Notes under the pieces: model-generated
Told to the model about the DNA's origin: nothing
What the model saw: only the letters and a program-made list of their open reading frames with translations
Database searches by the model: none
Translations under genes and position numbers: made by a program
From: Coleofasciculus sp040219735
Lineage (GTDB): Bacteria; Cyanobacteriota; Cyanobacteriia; Cyanobacteriales; Coleofasciculaceae
Assembly: GCA_040219735.1 (NCBI GenBank)
Contig: JAVJRX010000119.1
Reading direction: 5' to 3' (one strand)
Length of the DNA stretch: 64,000 nt
Shown here: piece by piece, positions 18,240 to 27,237 of the stretch
Position numbering within the stretch: position 1 is the first letter of the stretch
Layout of the letters: each line of letters starts with the position of its first letter

Positions 18240-18815
18240 TCACCAAAGAGAGTTTAAATTTAGGGTAAATCCCGGTAAAACCTCTTCTGCACAGAGAGTA
18301 GCCGGAGTCTCTAAAACTTCAACATCCTGCTGGGGACGATAAATTTCCACTCGTCTCATTCCCGGCGCAATTAACCAACCCAAACGAGCGCCATTCTCAA
18401 TATATTCCTTCATTTTATCTTGCGTGGCTTTTAACGTATCCGAAGGAGACATCAATTCCACCACAAAATCAGGGCAAATCGGCGGAAACTTGGTTCGTTG
18501 TTCGGGAGTCAGAGCATCCCAGCGTTCCTGTATTACCCAAGCTAAATCTGGAGAACGATTAGCGCCATTGGGGAGTTTAAAACAAGTAGAGGAGTCAAAC
18601 CCAATCCCTAATCGAGTTTGGCGATTCCATATCCCAAAATCAATGACCAGTTCAAAGTTTTGATTTCCGGTTTCTCCGCCAGTTGGGGGCATAATAATCA
18701 ATTCTCCTTGGGCATTGCGTTCAAACTTTAGCTCAGGATTAGCCCGACACAATTGAAAAAATTGGTCGTCGGTAAGCTGAATAATCGGGTTAAAATCTAT
18801 CGTATAAGCGGTCAT
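18240..18815 (-). CDS. Uma2-family (DUF820) putative endonuclease
   Basis: 191 residues. The PD-(D/E)xK-fold features of the family are visible: SPDLAWVIQERW, then PDFVVELMSPSDTLKATQDKM with the acidic residue and later lysine of the predicted active site. Uma2 proteins are greatly expanded in cyanobacteria and their substrate is unknown. It stands alone between two repeat-rich intergenic regions. A second, diverged copy is at 59172-59738. Confidence 0.85.
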   Translation of the reverse strand: MTAYTIDFNPIIQLTDDQFFQLCRANPELKFERNAQGELIIMPPTGGETGNQNFELVIDFGIWNRQTRLGIGFDSSTCFKLPNGANRSPDLAWVIQERWDALTPEQRTKFPPICPDFVVELMSPSDTLKATQDKMKEYIENGARLGWLIAPGMRRVEIYRPQQDVEVLETPATLCAEEVLPGFTLNLNSLW

Positions 18816-19256
18816 TTTACTGTTACCTGTTCGCTCAAGTTACGTGGATGCATCACCTGTCCGTAGGGGTACACAGCGTCTCTAAGGTCTAGCTTAGACT
18901 ATAACCTTAGCGGAAAAGGTTCAGGCGATCGCACCCTGTCTCTGATATAGTCTTTACCGATGACAATGGAGCCTATAGCCTAAAACCGTTGATTGATAAA
19001 CGATTCGGATACAGGAAATCTAAATCAGGACACGATGGTATCGTGTCCCTACCCAATCAATTCTCCCGTAGGGGTACGGCAATGCCGTACCCTTGGTTTA
19101 AGGCTACGCTCCCCAGAGAATTTGCTGGATTGAGGAACGAAACCCAGCCTACTCATGGACAGATTGAACCATTGCCAAAACAGTTACCGTAGGTGGGCAA
19201 TGCCCACCCTACAGAACAACCCCCCATATCCCAGACGTGCCATGCATGGCGCGTCT
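18816..19256. repeat. Intergenic cluster of four different short palindromes
   Basis: 441 bases with no gene. Four hairpins lie close together: GGACACGAT/ATCGTGTCC (19028-19048), GGGTACGGC/GCCGTACCC (19072-19092), GGTGGGC/GCCCACC (19192-19208), and an AGACG...CGTCT palindrome centred on CATGCATG (19233-19256) just before the mnmA stop. The first three have a 3-nt loop; all fit a small-insert repeat landing zone. Confidence 0.75.
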
Positions 19257-20321
19257 CTACACTACATCCTGCTTTCGTTCAATAATTCCACCGCCTAACA
19301 GCATCTCCCCGTCATACAAGACAGCGGCTTGTCCGGGAGTAATGCTAAACTGCGGCTGCTCAAAAACAAGTTTCATCCGATTCCCCTCTAGGGGAATAAC
19401 TGTAACATCCACAGGGCGACTGCGATAACGCACTTGCACAGACGCTTGAATCGGAGTCGTGGGCGGATGAATCGACACCCAATTGACTCGCCCCACGGTA
19501 CAATCCGGTTGCGTTGCACTAGTGCGATCGCCTACAATAACACGATTCGCCCCAGCATCAATCGCCACAACATACAAAGGTTCAGGTGCAGCAATGCCGA
19601 GTCCTTTGCGTTGTCCAAGGGTGTAATGGTGAATTCCCTGATGCTGACCTAAGACCTTACCATTAGTATCCACAATGTCACCCGTGGTTTGGGAAATATA
19701 TTTATCCAGAAACGTCCGCATCGAACCGTGAGATTCAACCAAACACAAGTCCTGACTTTCGGGTTTATCCGCCGTCTTTAACTGATACTCAGCCGCCAGT
19801 TGTCGCGTTTGCGTCTTCTGGAGTTCGCCCAAAGGAAATATCGAGGCGGCGAGTAAGTCTTGGGTCAAGTCGTAAAGGAAATAAGACTGGTCTTTATTAG
19901 AGTCTACCGCCCGCAGCAACTGATAGCGATCGCTCTTAGCATCATAGCGAATCCGCCCATAGTGACCCGTGGCAATTTTATCAATGCCTAACGTCTCCCG
20001 CGCATAAGCGAGCATCGGACCAAATTTAACCGTTTTGTTGCACTGAGAACAAGGCAAGGGCGTGATTCCCGATTCATAACCCGAAACCAGATAATCGACG
20101 ATATTTGCCTGAAAAACCTCACGAGTGTCTACAATATGATGGGGAATGCCCAGTTGCTCACAAATAAACGCCGCATCGACCATCCCCTCAGAACAGCATT
20201 GACCCTTGCCTTTCATCAGCCACAGGGTCAGACCAACGACTTCATAGCCTTGATGATGTAGGGTAGCGGCGGCAACTGAACTATCAACTCCACCGGATAG
20301 ACCGACGACAACTTTATTCAT
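19257..20321 (-). CDS. mnmA: tRNA-specific 2-thiouridylase MnmA
   Basis: 354 residues from MNKVVVGLSGGVDSS. The enzyme thiolates U34 of tRNA-Lys, -Glu and -Gln using ATP and persulfide sulfur. The PP-loop motif SGGVDSS is at 9-15, the first catalytic cysteine is in PCSQCNKTVKFG and the second in SQDLCLVE. The frame is open 46 codons further upstream, but that stretch reads through a hairpin at 20358-20415 and is not protein-like, so I start at the ATG where family homology begins. Confidence 0.96.
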   Translation of the reverse strand: MNKVVVGLSGGVDSSVAAATLHHQGYEVVGLTLWLMKGKGQCCSEGMVDAAFICEQLGIPHHIVDTREVFQANIVDYLVSGYESGITPLPCSQCNKTVKFGPMLAYARETLGIDKIATGHYGRIRYDAKSDRYQLLRAVDSNKDQSYFLYDLTQDLLAASIFPLGELQKTQTRQLAAEYQLKTADKPESQDLCLVESHGSMRTFLDKYISQTTGDIVDTNGKVLGQHQGIHHYTLGQRKGLGIAAPEPLYVVAIDAGANRVIVGDRTSATQPDCTVGRVNWVSIHPPTTPIQASVQVRYRSRPVDVTVIPLEGNRMKLVFEQPQFSITPGQAAVLYDGEMLLGGGIIERKQDVV

Positions 20322-20357
20322 CGAAAATCGGGGTTGGTAAGGGGGCGAATGGAAACC

Positions 20358-20415
20358 CCTGTCATTTATGTATGGGGAGGAATTCGTTCCCTTACATAAA
20401 TAGCAGTCCGACAGG
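20358..20415 (-). repeat. Nested inverted repeat upstream of mnmA
   Basis: The outer arms are CCTGTC (20358-20363) and GACAGG (20410-20415), and the inner arms are TTTATGTA (20365-20372) and TACATAAA (20393-20400). The inner 20-nt loop could partly pair as well. On the minus strand it would be a structured leader ending about 37 nt before the mnmA ATG. Whether it is regulatory or a repeat relic is unknown. Confidence 0.5.
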
Positions 20416-20470
20416 ACTTCCTTTTTGGGAAGTGCATCGGCTCCATTTCCCGTGTACAAAACTGCATTAT

Positions 20471-20502
20471 TTGTACAGACGTAGCATGCTACGTCTGTAC
20501 AA
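20471..20502. repeat. 32-bp perfect palindrome
   Basis: Arms beginning TTGTACAGACGTAGCA form a perfect inverted repeat centred at 20486/20487. It is related in layout to the GTAGAGACG palindromes. Confidence 0.85.
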
Positions 20503-20851
20503 ACCCCTACCGCCTTGGATTTACTTACCTCGTTCGATGTATTGCGTTCACCTTTCGTCTGGGCAATTACAGACTCGTGTTTTCAACCTGTACGATATGG
20601 GTGGGGTATGGTTGCCCCGAACTCCCGTTTGGAGGGGTGACGTTAGCCTCGCCAATGTTACGCCTCGGTACTATCTCCAACACACTGGTTTAACCCTATA
20701 AGCCTGTTTAATGCTGGAGTTCTAGAGCATGGGACTGGCTTACGCGCTACGCGCACGCTACGCGAACGCATCCCAAGGTAGGAACTTTAACTCTTGGGCG
20801 TAACGTAGACCTCGTAGGTCTTAGGCTGGTCAGGTATAGGCAATTTCGATG

Positions 20852-20873
20852 CCTCCGGCTTATAGCCGTGGGG
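20852..20873 (+). other. Possible IS200/IS605 right-end hairpin relic
   Basis: CCTCCGGCT-TAT-AGCCGTGGGG folds into a hairpin with a single bulge, like the subterminal hairpins at IS200/IS605 ends. No transposase frame survives beside it, so this is only a suggestion. Confidence 0.25.
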
Positions 20874-21321
20874 TTCCTGACGACATGAATGGACAACTAA
20901 TCCTTTTGAAAGATCAATTGTTGATCTAGGCTAACATCCCCATCGGCTATTTGGTTTGTGGGGAACCTAATCAAGCTTTTACTGTTGTCGGTTGGGTTGA
21001 ACTGATTCTGGCACGCCGACACAAAAAAATCTTACCCTTTTACCCTTCTACCCTTATCAGGTTTGTTGGGTGGGGTCTCATCCCTCGACCCCACTGACCT
21101 GCTAAGTTGATCCGGTAAAAATCCATCCTATAACCAAATCTTTACGAGTTGGGTCACAAAACAACGATTGATTACTTTATTATAACCTAACCTTAACCTT
21201 AATTTTTGGGCTTAACTTAATTTCAATCTATCCCCTAAAAACTGTATAATTTAAGTCCGAACTATTTGCAAGTCGGTGTTAAGGTTTAATTTTTTACAGT
21301 TGCTAGAGAGAAGAGAGAACC

Positions 21322-22389
21322 ATGATGGACTCATCAATGTATTCTATACAACAGTCATCTACGCAACTTGAGACCTCTTATCCAGAGATTAAACAATTGA
21401 GTGTAAATGCGACGCTGCAAGAATTACCTCTTTATAACTTTCAATTTGAAGCCTCTCAACCTGGAGAAGAAGTGGCTCATATATTTCAACAAAATCCTGT
21501 ACTACCAGGAGTTATTTTAGTTGAACGGGGGAGATTTATGGGGATACTTTCGCGGCGACGGTTTCTGGAACAGATGAGCAGTCCCTATGGACTGGAACTC
21601 TTTTTGCGGCGACCGCTCAAATCGCTATATCGTTTTGCCCAAACCGAGGTATTAGTTTTAACCGGAGATACCCAAATTGTTACAGCAGCACGCCATTGTT
21701 TAGAACGTCCTCCCAGTTTACTCTACGAACCAATCGCGGTGGAGTTAACCACCCAAACCTATCGTATATTGGATGCTTATCAATTATTAGTGGCTCAGTT
21801 GTATATTCACGAACTAGCCACCCGGTTACTCAAGCAACTTTATCAGGATTTAGAAGTCGCCAACCTGCAATTAGAAGAACTCGCCAAGTCGGATGGGTTG
21901 ACAGGAGTTGCTAATCGTCGGCGATTTGATGACTATTTACAAACCTGTTGGAAACAACATTGTGTAGGAAACTCTTGGCTGTCGTTGATTATGTGTGATG
22001 TTGATTGTTTTAAATGCTACAACGATACTTACGGTCATCAGGCGGGTGACGAGTGTTTACGACAAGTGGCGGCGGCTATCCAGCGTCAAGTTAAGCGACC
22101 CGCAGATTTAGTGGCGCGTTATGGGGGTGAAGAATTTGCAGTCATTTTACCCCTGACTCCTATCGAGGGTGCAACTCAGGTGGCTCAAGGGATTGGAGAA
22201 GCGGTGAGGACTTTAAATATTCCCCATGCAACCTCTTTGGTGAGTCAGTGCGTTACCTTGAGTCTTGGTGTGGCGAGTACTATTCCCAATCCACGACTAT
22301 CACCGACAACCTTGACCGCAGTCGCCGATGCTGCATTATATCAAGCCAAAGCCGCCGGACGCGATCGCGTGGTTGTCTATACCCGTTAG
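21322..22389 (+). CDS. Diguanylate cyclase with N-terminal sensor module
   Basis: 355 residues. The C-terminal GGDEF domain (about 185-355) has an active-type GGEEF signature at 268-272 and an inhibitory-site RxxD at 259-262, so it should make cyclic di-GMP and be feedback-inhibited. The N-terminal 165 or so residues (LYNFQFEASQPGEEVAHIFQ...) have no GGDEF-related fold I recognise and look CBS-like. The same module, clearly homologous, opens the histidine kinase 254 bp downstream. A purine-rich GAGAGAAGAGAGAA precedes the tandem ATGs. Confidence 0.9.
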   Translation: MMDSSMYSIQQSSTQLETSYPEIKQLSVNATLQELPLYNFQFEASQPGEEVAHIFQQNPVLPGVILVERGRFMGILSRRRFLEQMSSPYGLELFLRRPLKSLYRFAQTEVLVLTGDTQIVTAARHCLERPPSLLYEPIAVELTTQTYRILDAYQLLVAQLYIHELATRLLKQLYQDLEVANLQLEELAKSDGLTGVANRRRFDDYLQTCWKQHCVGNSWLSLIMCDVDCFKCYNDTYGHQAGDECLRQVAAAIQRQVKRPADLVARYGGEEFAVILPLTPIEGATQVAQGIGEAVRTLNIPHATSLVSQCVTLSLGVASTIPNPRLSPTTLTAVADAALYQAKAAGRDRVVVYTR

Positions 22390-22643
22390 TCTTAATTCTG
22401 ATGGATAACTTCAACCGTCTCTATTTTATACCAGGGATTGTCTGCCAAAATTAAATCAATTTTCTCTCTTCGCTTAGTTTTTATTAAAGTTTAATCGTTT
22501 ATTAAAACGCTATTAACCCTTCAAAGCATCTTCATTTTCTATAATATTTCCTATAAACCAACTATTAAATCATTTTACAAACCAAATGACAAATGGCTAA
22601 TTGTGAGTTTAGATACAAGTTAGAGTCTTAATTTTATAGTTTT

Positions 22644-23975
22644 ATGGTTTCTCTGCAACACACCTACCCCGAACTATCCGTCTTGCCTCAACTCAAGACC
22701 CCTAATCTGACGTTAGATTCCACCATCCGAGAACTCAATCTCTATAACTTTCAGGTGGAATCGGTTCAACCGGGTAGAGACGTGGCTCAATCGTTTCAAT
22801 TAAATCCTCTATTACCCGGAGTTATTCTTATTCAACATAGAAAAATTATCGGCATGATTTCGCGAAGGCAATTTTTGGAACAAATGAGCCGTCCTTATGG
22901 ATTGGAACTGTTTTTGAAACGTCCCCTTCATTCGTTATACCGCTTTGTCAGTGCAGACGTTTTAATCCTCCGAGGAGATACAAAAATAGTTGATGCTGCT
23001 CGCCGTTCACTTCAGCGTACACCGAAATTCGTATACGAACCGATTGTTGTCGAACTTGAGCCAGGAACCTATCGCTTATTAGACGTGCATCAAGTACTCG
23101 TGGCTCAGTCGCAAATTCAGGAACTCACCACCCAGCTACTGCACGAGCAAACTCAAGCTCAAATGATTCAAACCGAAAAAATGGCAAGTTTGGGACAAAT
23201 GGTGGCTGGGATTGCTCATGAAATCAAGAATCCCGTCGGCTGTATTACCGGTAATTTTGAATTCTTAGATGATTATTGTGCTAAGTTAATCGAGCTATTA
23301 ACAGCCTACGCCGCAGAAGTTTCACAACCATCAGAAGATTTAAGTCAGCTAAAAGAGGAGCATGAACTCGACTTTATCTTAGAGGATTTGCCAAAAATAC
23401 TGACTAGCATGAAATTAGGCTCAGAACGATTAACCAAAATCATTGGTAGTCTGCAAAACTTCTCACACATGGATGAGTCTAAACATCAGCCTGCGAATAT
23501 TCATGAGTGTATCGAAAGTACATTAATTATTTTAAATAATCGGATTAAGACAGGGATCAGGATAAGTAAAAACTATGCAAATTTGCCGCTTGTTAATTGT
23601 TCATCCGGTCAGCTTAGTCAGGTTTTCATGAATCTAATCAGCAATGCCATTGACGCCCTGAATGAAAAGATAGAAAAAGTCGGAAATGGGTCTGGCTCAT
23701 GGCAGCCTCAGATTGAGATTAGCACTCACCTGTTACCAGAGAAGGAAAGAGATTGGGTTTTGGTACAAATTGGTGATAATGGTACAGGAATAGCACCCAA
23801 TATTCAAGAGCGAATATTTGAGACATTTTTTACGACCAAGCCAGTCGGTAAAGGGACAGGATTAGGGTTAGCGATTACTCATCAGATTGTCACCGAGAAA
23901 CATGAGGGGAAGTTATTAATGCATTCGCAGTTAGAGAAAGGTACAACATTTGAAATCTTGTTGCCATTAGTTTAA
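22644..23975 (+). CDS. Sensor histidine kinase with the same N-terminal module
   Basis: 443 residues. The N-terminus (about 20-160) parallels the diguanylate cyclase just upstream almost line for line, for example PLLPGVILIQ and SRRQFLEQMSRPYGLELFLK. HisKA follows with H192 in GIAHEIKNPVG, then an HATPase with NLISNAIDAL, DNGTGIAP and GKGTGLGLAI. No membrane segment or receiver is present, so it is probably soluble and passes phosphate to an unlinked regulator. The pair looks like a duplication of the sensor with exchange of the output domain. Confidence 0.92.
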   Translation: MVSLQHTYPELSVLPQLKTPNLTLDSTIRELNLYNFQVESVQPGRDVAQSFQLNPLLPGVILIQHRKIIGMISRRQFLEQMSRPYGLELFLKRPLHSLYRFVSADVLILRGDTKIVDAARRSLQRTPKFVYEPIVVELEPGTYRLLDVHQVLVAQSQIQELTTQLLHEQTQAQMIQTEKMASLGQMVAGIAHEIKNPVGCITGNFEFLDDYCAKLIELLTAYAAEVSQPSEDLSQLKEEHELDFILEDLPKILTSMKLGSERLTKIIGSLQNFSHMDESKHQPANIHECIESTLIILNNRIKTGIRISKNYANLPLVNCSSGQLSQVFMNLISNAIDALNEKIEKVGNGSGSWQPQIEISTHLLPEKERDWVLVQIGDNGTGIAPNIQERIFETFFTTKPVGKGTGLGLAITHQIVTEKHEGKLLMHSQLEKGTTFEILLPLV

Positions 23976-24022
23976 TGTAGGGTAATTATTATGAGAAAAT
24001 GAAAGAAAAATCTCTCTTAATA

Positions 24023-25330
24023 TTAATTTTTTGAAATACGAGAGAGAACCATCTTGAAAGGTAATTCAATCCATTCTCTAAAAGCAGCTAGCGTAGAAAC
24101 AACTTCTCTGCCACGACCCATGCTTATCTGTTCCATAATTAACTGAGTAACAGCTATTCGCAAACCCTGTTGAAAGGAACTGATAAAATATAAAACATTT
24201 GTTTCTTCACCTGAAAGTAGGCGCATGGTGCGGTAACGTTCGCTGGGATACTGTCGCCATATTTGATAAACTGCATGGCGAATCGCTACCGCACTATAAT
24301 CTAATCGGGTAAAAACCTGGTAGAGACTGAAAGTGAGTAATTCGGGAACGTAAGTATGAAGTAGGCGATCGCGTTGAAATTCTGCAAAGGTTTTGCTGGT
24401 TGCTAGACGTTCTGCATCCTGAAAACCCAGAGTCATACCTGTTGCTGTGATTGGATGATAACATCCTGTTGCATCTCCCACTAAAGTTAGAGTCTTGCTC
24501 CCATAATGTACCCGTGGACTAAAGTGATTGGCACACCAAGCAACCGGTCGATTTTCTAAAGCATATCGAAATGCCGGGAGTAGAGTGCTCGGCAATATTG
24601 GGCTATAAGCATCCCACAAAAAAGCCGCTTTATTCTGAGAGGTTTTGAAGCAATCAACGGGAACATCCAAACAGATCCGTACTTGATCACAGCCAATCCG
24701 ATAAGCTAGAACTGGACCTAATCCACCCAAAAAAACATGTCCGAAGCCTTCCCAGGGAAGCGTAACATTTTCTAGGAAAATACCTGCCATATAGGAAATT
24801 AAATGGCGTTTAGGTTGTATGCCTAATAATTTCCGCATGGTTGAAGATCGACCATCAGCACCCACAATGTTTTCACTGATAACGCTTTGAGTCTTTTCCA
24901 GTACCCTATTCTCAAAAATGACTTTATTGTGTTCAATCTGAGTGACTCTAGCAAACGGAATGAACTGAATCCGAGGATAGGCTAAAACGGCTTCTCGTAA
25001 CAGTTTGACTAAGGTGTTATGTTCACAACTAAACCCTAGGCTATTGTCGGGATAGTTGAGTTGAATTGGCTCTGTTCCATCATCAGGAAACACAACAAAA
25101 CCTAAACCATTGGCATAGCTCGCTCTCAAAGTAGAAATCGATTTTTCTACTCCTAAATGCTGTAAAACTTTTAAGCCAGGGGGATGCAACCATTCACCTG
25201 CCAGTCGCCTTGAACCGTTGGGATCGGCTTCTAGCAAAAGCACCTTGGCACCTTTATATGCCAGACTCATTGCGGTAACGCAACCTACCGGACCAGCACC
25301 GACAACAACCACATCAAAAGATTCAGACAT
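24023..25330 (-). CDS. sqmo: Squalene-monooxygenase-like FAD enzyme
   Basis: 435 residues from MSESFDVVVVGAGPVG. I prefer this ATG over two upstream in-frame ones because a purine-rich AAAGA sits about 9 nt before it. It is a class of single-component FAD monooxygenase: GAGPVG (11-16), GEWLHPPG (45-52, matching the squalene-epoxidase signature that follows the dinucleotide fold), GADGRSS (157-163) and GDATGCYHPITATGM (285-299, equivalent to GDA..HP.T..GM). The role inferred is squalene to 2,3-oxidosqualene, the substrate of the cyclase encoded divergently at 27238. It starts 29 bp after the SDR gene stop, so the two form an operon. Another flavin hydroxylase activity remains possible. Confidence 0.75.
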   Translation of the reverse strand: MSESFDVVVVGAGPVGCVTAMSLAYKGAKVLLLEADPNGSRRLAGEWLHPPGLKVLQHLGVEKSISTLRASYANGLGFVVFPDDGTEPIQLNYPDNSLGFSCEHNTLVKLLREAVLAYPRIQFIPFARVTQIEHNKVIFENRVLEKTQSVISENIVGADGRSSTMRKLLGIQPKRHLISYMAGIFLENVTLPWEGFGHVFLGGLGPVLAYRIGCDQVRICLDVPVDCFKTSQNKAAFLWDAYSPILPSTLLPAFRYALENRPVAWCANHFSPRVHYGSKTLTLVGDATGCYHPITATGMTLGFQDAERLATSKTFAEFQRDRLLHTYVPELLTFSLYQVFTRLDYSAVAIRHAVYQIWRQYPSERYRTMRLLSGEETNVLYFISSFQQGLRIAVTQLIMEQISMGRGREVVSTLAAFREWIELPFKMVLSRISKN

Positions 25331-25359
25331 AATTTTCATCTTTTTCAATAATGACCCGG

Positions 25360-26109
25360 TTAGAGTTGGGTCATTCCTCCATCCACCGCCAGTTCGCAAC
25401 CTATTATATAGGAAGCATCATCAGACGCTAGAAACACAACAGCTTTGGCAATTTCTTCAGCACTTCCGATTCGTTTCATGGGAATTCTATTAAAACATTG
25501 GTTGCCTAGAGCCACAAGTTTATCTTCGGGTATATTATAGCGGCTCAAAATAGATGTGTCCACTGCACCGGCAGCAACCGCATTAACTCGGATGTTGCGT
25601 TCTAATAGCTCAACTGAAATTGTTCTAACCAGGGAACGTAATCCGGCTTTGCTTGCTGAGTAAATGCCAATTTCTGGGATTCCCAATCGGGCAGATGCTG
25701 ACGTAGTGAATATAATTGAACTCCCATTTTGCAGTAAGGGAAGTGCTTTTTGCACCGTGAAAAATGCGCCTTTAAGATTAATATTTATAATTTCATCAAA
25801 TAACTCTTCAGTAATCTGCTCAATTTTACCTAACCGATTAATTCCAGCATTGACAAATAAAATATCGAGACGGCCATACAGTTTATTCACTTTTTCATAA
25901 AGCCGATCAATATCTCTCAAGTTAGTTACATCGCCTTGTACATAAATTCCGTCTTCTCCTAAAGCTTGAACAGCTTGTTTTAAGGTAACTGAATTGCGTC
26001 CCATGATCACTACTTTTGCTCCTTCACGGACAAAAGCTTTTGCCGTAGCAAAACCTATACCACTGTTCCCCCCAGTAACGACGGCAATTTTATCTTTTAA
26101 TTTTCCCAT
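25360..26109 (-). CDS. Short-chain dehydrogenase/reductase, possible hydroxysteroid dehydrogenase
   Basis: 249 residues, classical SDR: cofactor motif TGGNSGIG (12-19), NAG at 87-89, catalytic S137, Y150 and K154 (YSASK), and a final VDGG. R39 after strand 2 suggests NADP(H). It is first in a two-gene minus-strand operon with the squalene-epoxidase-like gene and is divergent from the sterol cluster. A likely job is oxidation or reduction of a steroid hydroxyl or ketone, for instance at C3. Substrate cannot be read from sequence. Confidence 0.85.
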   Translation of the reverse strand: MGKLKDKIAVVTGGNSGIGFATAKAFVREGAKVVIMGRNSVTLKQAVQALGEDGIYVQGDVTNLRDIDRLYEKVNKLYGRLDILFVNAGINRLGKIEQITEELFDEIININLKGAFFTVQKALPLLQNGSSIIFTTSASARLGIPEIGIYSASKAGLRSLVRTISVELLERNIRVNAVAAGAVDTSILSRYNIPEDKLVALGNQCFNRIPMKRIGSAEEIAKAVVFLASDDASYIIGCELAVDGGMTQL

Positions 26110-26430
26110 TGGAGTCTGAATTTTTTTTACTAGGCAAACATTATTTATATAATCATATAACTATATTTTTGTCAACTCCAATGACTTGAGCGAGGTTGAT
26201 TGGCGATCGCTTTCTCCCTTTCTTGGCAATTTACCACATACACAATCTGTCTTACTCGTCAAGCTTGTATATATTAGATTTAATAATCTATCACATATAG
26301 CAAGTTTAAATGAGTTGTAACAAGTGAAAAAGCTGAGACCCAGGTCTAGCAATGATTTTTTTATAAAAAGTGCCACAATTAATTTATAATTACTATATTT
26401 TTACATAAATAGATTTAATGTAAGCAAATA

Positions 26431-26460
26431 TTGACAAGTTGTTCATGAAACATATATAAA
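26431..26460 (+). promoter_or_regulatory. Probable sigma70 promoter for the rightward sterol cluster
   Basis: TTGACA (26431-26436) with TATATA (26453-26458, 16-nt spacer) or TATAAA (26455-26460, 18-nt spacer). It lies about 45 nt before the EF-hand start codon. Confidence 0.6.
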
Positions 26461-26493
26461 TTAGAGAATTCCAGTTTTTGGGAAAACTAATTT

Positions 26494-26499
26494 AGGAGA
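26494..26499 (+). promoter_or_regulatory. Shine-Dalgarno site of the EF-hand gene
   Basis: AGGAGA, 7 nt before the ATG at 26507. It is among the strongest ribosome binding sites in the cluster, where most genes have weak ones. Confidence 0.8.
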
Positions 26500-26506
26500 A
26501 CGTGAA

Positions 26507-27049
26507 ATGATAAGTGAACTTCGCAAGAAAAAGCTGACAAAAGTTTTCAATACACTCGATTCTGATGGAAGCGGTGTTATCACCAAAGCCGATCTAGAGA
26601 AATCTTTTGAATCGACTGTCGCGATCCGAGGATATAAGCCGGGAACTTCTGAATATCAGAGTGCTTATGACCAGTCGGTCACCCAGCAATGGAATGATTT
26701 GGCGACAATGGATAGTAATAATGATGGCGAAGTAACTTTGGAGGAATTCATAGCTTACTATGATAAGCCAGCTAGTGATCCGACTTTGAATCAGCTTATT
26801 GCTGCAGGTGGAGAAGTCTTATTTTCCATGGGTGATGCGGATGGTAGCGGTCAAATTGGCCTGTCCGAGTTCAAACAGATGAATGCCGCATGGCAGTCTG
26901 ATGAAGGTCAAGCCGAGGCAACGTTTACCCAACTTGATCAAAATGGGGATGGCTCCATCAGTAAAGAAGAGTTCTTGGCACATTGTAAAGACTTCTTCTT
27001 TAGCGATGACCCAAAGGCTCCTGGCAATTTAATTTTAGGACCTGTATAA
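26507..27049 (+). CDS. Four-EF-hand calcium-binding protein
   Basis: 180 residues with four canonical 12-residue calcium loops at 18-29, 69-80, 110-121 and 144-155, each starting DxDxS/DG or similar and ending in D/E. The spacing resembles calerythrin and sarcoplasmic calcium-binding proteins. There is no signal peptide. It is the first gene after the cluster promoter, 188 bp before the oxidosqualene cyclase. A link with sterol synthesis, such as calcium control or carrier function, is only inferred from position. Confidence 0.92.
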   Translation: MISELRKKKLTKVFNTLDSDGSGVITKADLEKSFESTVAIRGYKPGTSEYQSAYDQSVTQQWNDLATMDSNNDGEVTLEEFIAYYDKPASDPTLNQLIAAGGEVLFSMGDADGSGQIGLSEFKQMNAAWQSDEGQAEATFTQLDQNGDGSISKEEFLAHCKDFFFSDDPKAPGNLILGPV

Positions 27050-27237
27050 ATTGGTAATAAGCCGAATTTTGATGGCAATTGCTGGGTATTCATGGCATTG
27101 CATCTCAGATTATTGGGCTTAGAAGTTACATCTAATTTTTACTATCAAGCGAAGCTTGCTATGAATTGTACTTGTACAAGTTAAACTCTCAGTGAGAACA
27201 AGCTTCCTTGATAGCTTCTTTGATTCCTGCTTAAGCT

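Larger units (their letters stand above)
20322..21321. other. 1-kb intergenic region with hairpins and possible IS relic
   Basis: No gene I can support. It contains a nested hairpin (20358-20415), a 32-bp perfect palindrome (20471-20502), a GCGCTACGCGCACGCTACGC repeat (about 20736-20765), an IS200/IS605-end-like hairpin (20852-20873), an 8-bp-stem hairpin (21070-21094), and an AT-rich tail that probably holds the promoter of the diguanylate cyclase. A 109-codon frame at 20372-20701 lacks protein-like composition. Confidence 0.55.
26110..26506. promoter_or_regulatory. Divergent control region of the sterol cluster
   Basis: 397 AT-rich bases between the leftward SDR/squalene-epoxidase operon and the rightward cluster. 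The rightward promoter is at 26431-26460. The rest shows no strong inverted repeat, and a 71-codon minus-strand frame in it (26161-26376) looks spurious. Confidence 0.6.

Noticed and set aside
20372..20701. 109-codon plus-strand ORF
   Set aside because: It crosses a nested hairpin and a 32-bp palindrome and has no recognisable domain.
26161..26376. 71-codon minus-strand ORF in the control region
   Set aside because: AT-rich non-coding-like sequence with no ribosome site; it would lie in the divergent promoter region.
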